The notes beneath the pieces were generated by a model, which was not told where the DNA came from, made no database searches, and saw nothing but the letters and a program-made list of their open reading frames with translations. Shown here in pieces: positions 56,101 through 64,000 of a stretch of DNA of 64,000 nt. How positions within the stretch are numbered: position 1 is the stretch's first letter; each line of letters begins with the position of its first letter. Source of the DNA: Leptobrachium leishanense (lineage: Eukaryota > Chordata > Amphibia > Anura > Megophryidae). The translations under genes were made by a program, and so were the position numbers. The DNA is taken from NCBI GenBank assembly GCA_009667805.1, contig CM019075.1, positions 14,275,738 through 14,339,737 on the forward strand, given 5' to 3'.

Positions 56101-59100
56101 GGGTGTGGGCAAGTCATGTCCAAAGAAATGCCTTGTGGGCAGGTTTGACGGTCAAATTGAAGAGCGGGATTTGTGTTATCGTACTCGATGGTGATCAGCT
56201 TCCTTTTTTATGGCAATTTGACTTTGGAAACTCGTAAAAGCTGTCATCCAAACAAAAAAAGTGTGTGGGTGTGTCAACGTAACCAGATGTTGCATGGGTT
56301 TCCTATACCACCTGGCTTCTTTCTGTCGTAGACGCTTTACCTCTTTGTGTTCCATTGGAAGGTAGGCATCCGATGGATTAGTTTCTGGCCCACGTAAAAG
56401 ACAGTCGAGTGAGCTCCTGATCTTCTGGAATGAGCTGCTCAGACGAGGGAAATAAAAAATCACTATCAAATGGTTGTGCAGTCATTACCATTTGACCTCT
56501 TGCGGTTTGGATTTCCACAGGAAAAGGTGGAGAGAAAATTCAGTCCATGATCAGAAGCTCTGGGGCCAAGATCTCTTGCAGTCCAAAACCTGAAGATTCG
56601 ACTGCCCCAACTAGTAATGTCACAATCGTAGGAACCAAGGAGCAGGTCGATGCAGCCAAGGTTTGTGAGATTGGTCTCGATAGTAATAACAATGAAACAG
56701 TTTTCCGTGTCCGCTCCCTTTACCTCTTTATTTCATCTCCAATTAAAAAGCTTCTGATTCAGAAGATCTTGGATGAAGAGCCATTCCAGCAGCAAGTGGC
56801 CAAGTCTGCTTCATTTAGATGTCACAGAAAAGAAATCATTGCCGTTAAGAAAGCTGCACAGAAACCAGCTGAGGAACGGGCAGTTGCGCAGGAAGAGAAG
56901 CTTCCACGGAGTCAAAAGGATGAGGTAGGAACGTCCAAAGCCCATGAAGATGATCGCTGCAATGTAGGAAGCTCTGCTGACAACACTTCCAGTATTTCCA
57001 AGTTTGAAGGTAAGGGGTGATGTTGTGCTGGGGCACTCGGGTGATTCGCAGGTTTACAGGTATTGTGGATACTAGTAGCACTTCACATTGAAAAGGGTTA
57101 AATTAAGATTTAATGTTTCTCCTTGGTCTCACCAGTGCCACGTGGTCAGTGTCTGGAAACTGGAATGTCCCATGAGCACAGAACATCTCAATGTATTAAT
57201 GTCTGCTTAAAGCTTTCCACAGCCTTACAATGAATACACGCATGTGTAGTTTACGGTTGTTGCAGCCACAGTTAACTTTGATCAGCAGAAAGATAAACGT
57301 CTGCCGCTGTATGAATCTGCTGCTCCCAATCGCTGGATTTTATTCTGGTTACAGCTAGGGACGCCATGATCCGATCCTAAGGATCAATACCTGATGAAGC
57401 CATTTATTGGATATGGTATTGACTTTTTCAAGCGGACCCGATACCAGATTCTGCGGCCCTGTGTGACTATGGGCAGCGTTACAGAGATTGCATGTAGCTG
57501 CTCACAGATTTCACCCTTCTTAGCATTCACTAACAAATAGCCGTGTCTTTCCTGCGAGCAGACAGGTTTCTGATAAATCTGGGTTGCTTTTCACGTCAAG
57601 GCTGTCAAAGCCACGCAGGTGTTTCTGATCTACAAACGTCCACACTTCCCTGGCCATTTACTGCATTGAAAGAATTCTGGGAATTGTAGACATCACCATC
57701 TGGGGGAGGGGCGGCATGAATTGACAGGCCTGGTTTAGGTCTTTCTTGTCCTTACCCTGTGCTGTATCGTCTCCATCTCTAGTTCCCAGTCCAGACTTCA
57801 ACTTTCAAGTAGACAAATACGTTGATGTTTATGTGTCTGCTTCGGAGAACCCGCAGCACTTCTGGATCCAGATCCAGGGCTCTCGATCATCACAGCTGGA
57901 CAAATTGTCTGTAGAAATGAGTGAATATTACAAGAAGCAGGCAGTAAGTGCACACGCGCAACGGAGCCAGTAAGGCAGGGATCTCCAACCTGTGGCCCCC
58001 CCCAGATATTCCTGAACTACAACTCCCTGAAATATCTGCATTAGATGAATGAAGCATGGGGGTTGTAGTTCAGGAACATCTGGGGGGCCAGTGTTTGGAC
58101 ATCCCTGCAGTGAAGCTTGAGCGGCTGTTTACACGCACATGTAAAATGTTTCTGCAGAAGTCATCTGCTGAAATCCAGGTGGGTGACATCGTGGCTGCCC
58201 CGTTCCCCAACAATTCCACTTGGTATCGGGCCGAGGTCCTTAAATTTCTGGACAATGGAAATGTCGATCTATATTATGTGGACTATGGCGATAACTGGGC
58301 AACAACCACGGATAATCTCTTTCCTCTCCGGTGAGTGTCACATGCTATTGCCTGTGTTGTGATGTCAGTCATTAAAGGTCTGGTCACTATGACCCCTTAA
58401 ACTGAATTAAGTGGTCATGGTGACAGGGACCTGATCGCGGTGACTGCTTTTCAAAACGGAGGGCTTTACTTCGCTCTGAAGGCTGTCAATCAGCAGCTGC
58501 TGCACTGTGTTCATACACTTCAGAGAAAAAGACGTTTGTGTGCGATCACTCGTTTTGCATACTTTACGGCAGGGGTCAGTAACCTTGTAATCCCCAAATG
58601 TTTTGAAACTACATCTCCCATGATGCACAGCCACTCATTAGATTGACGGAGCCTGATAGGAATTATAGTTGTAAGGCATCTGGAGGGCTATGGCTGCTGA
58701 TCCGTGCTTTTAGGCACACACAATCCACTGACTCGTAATGCTTCTCAATGCAAGCACCTGACTAATGGTGCGCCAGATATCTCAGGAGTTGCGCTCCTGA
58801 TCCTTAGCAGGGCATCCAGCTAATTCCTGTAGCGGTGTGCCTGCGCTGGAAGACGCAAGAGATGGCACCGTACAATCAACGGGTAATTTTTATAGATTTT
58901 AAAAACGCAAGGTGGTTTAATGGTTAATCCGTTTCTTTTAAAGCTGATGAAGGTTTTGTGACTTTTTTTGACCAGCAGCTACTGCAGTGTTTAATCACAA
59001 AGAATACTCAGCCGTGCGTAGGTTTGTAAATAGAATTCTGTGTATATTCTGTCTCTTTCAGAAGTGATTTCTTGAGCCTCCCCTTCCAGGCGATCGAATG

Positions 59101-62100
59101 CTCTCTGGCTGGCATCTCTCCTGTCGGTGAGTCTCTTATTTGTGCGGTAATGTTCAAGGTTGATGGGACATACTGTCTGATTCCTCCATGTTCTTGCAGA
59201 AGGCTTTTATCTTGATAAAGACTGTTCATACATATGTCTCTTGTTGTCTAGATCAGGGTTTGCCAAACCTGCTCCTCAGGACCCGCTGACAGGCCAGGTT
59301 TGCAGGATATGTGAAGCACAGGGGATATGATTTGCTGCTCAGTGATTGCAGGATTCAGTCTGTTTCCCTCGAGGTGATCTGCAAAATCTGGCCTGGTTGA
59401 TGGTCCTGAGGACAGGTTTGGGAAACACAGGTCTAGATACTGAGGGCCTGGTTCCTCTTGGGCTGTTCCTTCAAGTTGTAATATTTGTAAACGTGACTAA
59501 ACCTCCTGACCGATTCTGTGGTAATTGTGACTGCAATGGCGGATAATGTAGCTGCTGCTGCTAAGTGTTGGTATTCTGGAAGAAACGGGTCCCATGTTCT
59601 AGTAACCTTCATGGTTTCTCCCACGTTAATACCATGTTCCTGTAACAGGTGCGGAGTGGACTACACCAGCGCTGGATGTGTTTGATGAAATGTCCTACTG
59701 TGCAATGTTGAAGCCATTGCTCGCCAAGATCTGCAGTTTTCCGTCCCCGGGAACATCTCGATACTTCGAAGTCCAGCTCTGTGACCCATCCTTTGATCCG
59801 GTGAGTGTGGACATGCGTCTGAGGGCACCTGGAATTGCTTGTGAGATTTGGTTCTTGCAGTCCAAACATTTTACCATTTGAGGTGGTTTAGTTTTGAACA
59901 AATGAAGCCGTGCATCAAATTCTGAAATAATGATCAGGAATTAAGCTTCAGACTTGATGAACGTTGGAGAGGCTTTACTGGTTGAATGATTTTGCCTTTC
60001 GAGTTCCCATCTTCTCGATTCCCAAAGCTGTTAAGAATCACTGCTACAAATTGGTGTTGCTTTAGATGCTGGATATCGGGCAGCAGCTGATCAGCCGAGG
60101 GTTTGCTGTTGAACAGAAGGAAAGTCCCCTGCAAGAAAAGGAGACTACTCTGTCACGACTCATGGTGAGCCTCCTCGTTTACCATGTGACCGTAACATTT
60201 AATATCAACCCGAAATTTAACAAGTCTTGTCCTCTCCAGGGTGAAGTCCTCAACCCACAACCGTGCAATTTATCAAGCCAACAAGAGGAGCGCAGCCCGG
60301 CATCTGGTGAGTACGGTAATATGTCGTTTGTGATATTGCAGGCGTTACACGTGGATATTTAATGTCCATGAATCCGTGACTAGAGCCAATAAACACACGT
60401 TGCAGATGAACTTTCTTTGGAAACGTTGGCTAAAATACACGTTACTCGTACGGTCTATTTTCAGCCAATGAGTGATCAGAAAGTGGGTAGGGGGTGTGGT
60501 TTAGTGAATGAATCAGAACATAGAAACATAGAAAAATGTCGGCAGACAAGAACCTTTCGGCCCATCTAGTCGCCCAATTACATGGATACTTTACCTGGAT
60601 TTATCTTTTGTTTAGGATAGCCTTATGCCTATCCCATGCCTGCTTAAATTCAATTACTGTTTTGGCCTCTACCACTTCTACTGGAAGACTGTTCCATGTA
60701 TCCACCACCCTCTCAGTAAAATAATGCTTCCTGATGTTACTTTTAAACCTTTGCCCCTCTAATCTAAGACTATGTCCTCTTGTTTTGCTATTTTTTTTAC
60801 TTTTAAATATACCCCCTTCCTCTACCTTGTGGATTCCCTTTACGTATTTAAATGTTTCTATCATATCTCCTCTGTCTCGTCTTTTTTCCGAACGTTGTAA
60901 GGTTTGAAGGTCATAAAAACCCCAGTCTTGAAATGTGATTAAAGGCCTGTGATAGACTAGATCATTGAATAGTATCTGCTGCTTCTGTCTGGAAATGTAA
61001 CGTGTGAATTCTGGTCCACCAGTAGGCTCCATTAATATCACGAGGTCAGACAGGAAAGCAGCGGCAGAGTCGTGTTCCTGGAGTCATTTTTCGACAGCAA
61101 CGGCCACTGTTTGTTTAGAAGAGAAAGTGAATGCTGGCTTGGAAGAGAGAATGTCCAGAATAAAGATAAGCTGCAATGACAATTCACCATGTTTGCACAA
61201 AGCAGAAACCACCCAGGCATCTGTCCACGACGCCAGCTTCCTCATAGAGCCCCTCGATAGAAATGTCCTGTATGAGCAGCCATCTTGCATTGATTGTTCA
61301 ATTTCCTGGGCTGGTTTGCCAGAGCAGCCCCCTCCCCTGCCTGAGGCTTCTCAAGAGGAGCCCCTTACCGTGCCCAAGGCTTCTTCTCCCAAGGTTCCCC
61401 CTCCCGAGGCATCTTCTACTGAGGTTCCCCCTCCCGAGGCTGCTTCTCCCAAGGTTCCCCTTCCCGAGGCATCTTCTCCCAAGGTTCCCCTTCCCGAGGC
61501 ATCTTCTCCCAGGGTTCCCCTTCCCGAGGCATCTTCTACCGAGGTTCTCCCTCCCGAGGCATCTTCTCCCGAGGTTCCCCCTCCCGAGGCATCTTCTCCC
61601 GAGGTTCCCCCTCCCGAGGCATCTTCTCCCGAGGTTCCCCCTCCCGAGGCATCTTCTCCCGAGGTTCCCCCTCCCGAGGCATCTTCTCCCGAGGTTCCCC
61701 CTCCCGAGGCATCTTCTCCCGAGGTTCCCCCTCCCGAGGCATCTTCTCCCGAGGTTCCCCCTCCCGAGGCATCTTCTCCCGAGGTTCCCCCTCCCGAGGC
61801 AGCTTCTCCCAAGGTTCCCCCTCCCGAGGCATCTTCTCCCGAGGTTCCCCCTCCCGAGGCATCTTCTCCCGAGGTTCCCCCTCCCGAGGCATCTTCTCCC
61901 GAGGTTCCCCCTCCCGAGGCATCTTCTCCCAAGGTTCCCCCTCCCGAGGCATCTTCTCCCAAGGTTCCCCCTCCCGAGGCAGCTTCTCCCAAGGTTCCCC
62001 CTCCCGAGGCAGCTTCTCCCAAGGTTCCCCCTCCCGAGGCAGCTTCTCCCAAGGTTCCCCCTCCCGAGGCAGCTTCTCCCAAGGTTCCCCCTCCCGAGGC

Positions 62101-63584
62101 AGCTTCTCCCAAGGTTCCCCCTCCCGAGGCAGCTTCTCCCAAGGTTCCCCCTCCCGAGGCAGCTTCTCCCAAGGTTCCCCCTCCCGAGGCAGCTTCTCCC
62201 AAGGTTCCCCCTCCCGAGGCAGCTTCTCCCAAGGTTCCCCCTCCCGAGGCAGCTTCCCAAGGTTCCCCCTCCCGAGGCAGCTTCTCCCAAGGTTCCCCCT
62301 CCCGAGGCAGCTTCTCCCAAGGTTCCCCCTCCCGAGGCAGCTTCTCCCAAGGTTCCCCCTCCCGAGGCTTTTTCTCCCAAGGAGCCCCTTACCGTGCCCG
62401 AGGCTTTTTCTCCCGAGACCGTGCCCGAGGCTTTTTCTCCCGAGACCGTGCCCGAGGCTTTTTCTCCCAAGGAGCCCCTTACCGTGCCCGCGGCTTTTTC
62501 TCCCGAGACCGTGACCGCGGTTTTTTCTCCCGAGACCGTGCCCGAGGCTTTTTCACCCGAGACCGTGCCCGAGGCTTTTTCTCCCAAAGAGCCCCTTACC
62601 CTGCCCGCAGCTTCTTCTCCCGAGGGTCCCCTTACCGTGCCCGGGGCTTCTTCTCCCGAGGGTCCCCTTACCGTGCCCGAGGCTTCTTCTCCCGAGGGTC
62701 CCCTTACCGCGCCCGAGGCTTCTTCTCCCAAGGAGCCCCTTACCGCGCCCGGGGCTTATTCTCCCGAGGAGCCCCTTACCGCGCCCGAGGCTTCTTCTCC
62801 CGAGGAGCCCCTTACCGCGCCCGAGGCTGCTTCTCCCGAGGAGCCCCTTACCGCGCCCGAGGCTTCTTCTCCCGAGGAGCCCCTTACCGCGCCCGAGGCT
62901 TCTTCTCCCGAGGAGCCCCTTACCGCGCCCGAGGCTTCTTCTCCCGAGGAGCCCCTTACCGCGCCCGAGGCTTCTTCTCCCGAGGAGCCCCTTACCGCGC
63001 CCGAGGCTTCTTCTCCCGAGGAGCCCCTTACCGCGCCCGAGGCTTCTTCTCCCGAGGAGCCCCTTACCGCGCCCGAGGCTTCTTCTCCCGAGGAGCCCCT
63101 TACCGCGCCCGAGGCTTCTACTCCCGAGGAGCCCCTTACCGCGCCCGAGGCTTCTACTCCCGAGGAGCCCCTTACCGCGCCCGAGGCTTCTACTCCCGAG
63201 GAGCCCCTTACCGTGCCCGAGGCTTCTACTCCCGAGGAGCCCCTTACCGTGCCCGAGGCTTCTACTCCCGAGGAGCCCCTTTCCGAGCCAGAGTCCAGTT
63301 CAGTTTTTGATAGCACCCCTTGTGAGATGAGCTCCTCCCCATTCGAATCTTCTGATAGCTCTTCTGTGGAGTACTCCGTATCCTCTGAGGGACATGGCTC
63401 TCTCTCCTCGTCTTTAGATAACCGTAGCTCCTCCTCTCCTCGTGGCTATTTCTATCATGTCCCTGAAGAGGTGTCGACCTGCTCCGCTTGTGATGTTATC
63501 AACATAAGCTCTGACAGCGAGGAGGAATCCGCGAGTGAGGCTGAGAAATGGAAGGCTGAGGTGGTTTCTGGTATGCACTCCTGA
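53112..63584 (+). CDS. TDRKH: TDRKH (Tudor/KH protein, PAPI orthologue), 12 coding exons seen
   Basis: TDRKH is anchored in the mitochondrial outer membrane and binds methyl-arginine tails of PIWI proteins during piRNA 3'-end trimming. Coding exons: 53112-53226, 55071-55177, 55626-55809, 56521-56660, 56751-57009, 57783-57943, 58158-58330, 59062-59126, 59649-59800, 60066-60164, 60240-60306, 61023-63584. Phases close up to the last exon. An N-terminal membrane helix lies around residues 13-31. KH1 has GRQG at 66-69 and KH2 has GKGG at 136-139. The Tudor domain starts VPSPDFNFQVDKYVDVYVSA (residue 269 on), with HFWIQI, WYRAEV and YYVDYGDN. The final exon is a long repeat exon absent from human TDRKH (561-606 aa). 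A 2-bp deletion at about 62256 breaks its frame as sequenced, ending at 63310 instead of 63584. A donor-like G|GTATGC at 63572 would allow further exons beyond the window. Confidence 0.88.
53927..54745. mobile_element. DNA transposon family C, copy 3 (reverse)
   Basis: Starts cagggttattcaaagagatc and ends cggtgacttttcgattctct, the reverse complement layout of copies at 28992 and 43043. It sits in the TDRKH intron after the first coding exon. Confidence 0.7.
57630..57745. mobile_element. Diverged palindromic MITE (TDRKH intron)
   Basis: cttccctggccatttactgc, gaattctgggaattgtagac and tgacaggcctggttt resemble a degraded member of the cctccagatgtt family. It lies immediately before the Tudor-domain exon. 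Confidence 0.5.
57972..58112. mobile_element. Palindromic MITE between two Tudor-domain exons
   Basis: gggatctccaacctgtggcc and the inverse arm ending ggccagtgtttggacatccc form a hairpin. It occupies most of the 214-bp intron between exons 57783-57943 and 58158-58330. Confidence 0.8.
58563..58715. mobile_element. Palindromic MITE (TDRKH intron)
   Basis: ggcaggggtcagtaaccttg and the inverse arm catctggagggctatggctg, with actacatctcccatgatgca inside. Same family as at 15935. Confidence 0.75.
59254..59430. mobile_element. hAT MITE with intact 8-bp target duplication
   Basis: Ends cagggtttgccaaacctgct and the inverse caggtttgggaaacacag. It is flanked on both sides by GTCTAGAT (59246-59253 and 59431-59438). 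The exact 8-bp duplication identifies the hAT superfamily. A related end appears at about 63928 near the right edge. Confidence 0.85.
60518..60968 (-). mobile_element. CR1-like LINE C-terminus and 3' tail
   Basis: The minus frame contains RRDRGDMIETFKYVKGIHK, TRGHSLRLEGQRFKSNIRK and YFTERVVDTWNSLPVEVVEA, ending near 60600. It then has a 3'UTR with gccgaaaggttcttgtctgc and the terminal ttctatgtttctatg. The same 3' end is at 39750-39920. It sits just upstream of the last TDRKH exon. Confidence 0.85.
61360..62380 (+). repeat. 30-bp coding minisatellite in TDRKH (PEASSPEVPP type)
   Basis: About 34 units of gaggcatcttctcccgaggt plus tccccctccc, each coding ten residues of the type PEASSPEVPP or PEAASPKVPP. 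The left units favour Glu and the right units favour Lys. One unit, 62251-62278, is 28 bp and shifts the frame. Confidence 0.97.
62365..63290 (+). repeat. 30/36-bp coding minisatellite in TDRKH (EEPLTAPEASSP type)
   Basis: Starts with mixed 30-36 bp units (PKEPLTVPEAFS, PETVPEAFS), then about 19 near-identical 36-bp units gaggagccccttaccgcgcc plus cgaggcttcttctccc. In the downstream-consistent frame they encode EEPLTAPEASSP. In the frame entered through the 2-bp deletion they encode RGFFSRGAPYRA. Confidence 0.97.
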
Positions 63585-64000
63585 TGCTTTCCACCCTCAC
63601 ATTACAATTGGGTGATAGACTCTGGTCTGGTTTCTCTGTACACTGGTGATTGTCCTTTTTGTGGTGATGCAGCAGACATGTGAACCATGCTGAGCACCGG
63701 AGAGCACGTTTAATGTTTTCTGCTTACATAAACAATCGCAAGGGAGACTCTTAACTCTGTCTTTGGAAAGAAATTCTCAATAATAGTTGTGACCGGGACA
63801 CATGACGAGAAAGGTTTATCTGGCTAGAAAATCTCTTCAGCTTGGAGGTTTGTGGGTTGGTTAGGTGTGCCTCTTGAAAACCCAAGTCTAACTATGAATA
63901 TTTTATTGGAAAGGGATTTGTTATAGGCCAATGGTTGCCAAAGATGTCCTCAGGGCCCCCTAACAGGTCATGATCACCTTGGGGGAAATACAGACTGAGT
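63585..64000. other. Downstream flank or intron of TDRKH
   Basis: No AATAAA was seen on the plus strand, so the transcript end is not in the window or is non-canonical. 63928-64000 resembles one end of the hAT MITE found at 59254. Confidence 0.4.

Noticed and set aside
61263..62250. Plus-strand frame with LLPRFPLPRH repeats as the true TDRKH frame
   Set aside because: It is out of phase with the preceding TDRKH exon. Only its part after 62256 continues the PEA pattern, which is explained by the 2-bp deletion.
61298..62731. 477-codon minus-strand ORF with LGRGNLGRRC repeats
   Set aside because: Antisense shadow of the TDRKH repeat exon, with no flanking gene structure.

Overview
This is a gene-bearing stretch of a vertebrate nuclear genome, most probably an anuran amphibian. 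The genes are intron-rich orthologues of mammalian genes. The interspersed repeats are of frog type: palindromic non-autonomous DNA transposons, L2/CR1-like LINE tails, and remnants of DIRS, mariner and hAT elements. There are no bacterial operons, CRISPR arrays or recognisable RNA genes.

Four protein-coding genes were recognised from translated exons. Three lie head to tail on the minus strand: DENND4B (only its first coding exon, 977-1263, the rest lies left of base 1), CRTC2 (13 coding exons, 39277 down to 23540) and SLC39A1/ZIP1 (3 coding exons, 46857 down to 42032). TDRKH is on the plus strand (coding from 53112, 12 coding exons, possibly running past the right edge). DENND4B-CRTC2-SLC39A1 is the order I know from human 1q21.3. 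TDRKH is also on human 1q21 but not adjacent. The genes share no pathway: DENND4B is a Rab GEF, CRTC2 a cAMP/CREB coactivator, SLC39A1 a plasma-membrane zinc importer and TDRKH a mitochondrial piRNA-biogenesis factor. For the three multi-exon genes, exon phases close across every junction used.

Layout: 1-900 purine-rich satellite; 977-1287 DENND4B exon; 1.5-3.9 kb telomere-like and 33-bp arrays; 4.05-7.45 kb dead L2-type LINE; 7.5-10.6 kb minisatellites and a possible DENND4B 5'UTR exon; 10.6-13.1 kb two abutting hAT-like elements with internal satellites and hairpins; 13.1-15.3 kb 41-bp satellite; 15.3-22.4 kb transposon remnants; 23.5-39.3 kb CRTC2; 42.0-47.8 kb SLC39A1; 48.1-50.3 kb a 2.2-kb palindrome; 50.3-53.1 kb probable TDRKH promoter side; 53.1-63.6 kb TDRKH.

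Most unusual points: (1) CRTC2 intron 3 has every hallmark of an AT-AC U12-type (minor spliceosome) intron and is filled by a 43-44 bp satellite. (2) CRTC2 has a 1.26-kb Q/H-rich exon with sixteen 11-residue repeats. (3) TDRKH ends in a 2.5-kb repeat exon that, as sequenced, carries a 2-bp deletion switching an acidic/proline repeat into an arginine-rich one. (4) SLC39A1 has Gln in place of a normally conserved membrane-segment-5 His. (5) Tandem arrays make up roughly a quarter of the window, two of them inside coding exons.
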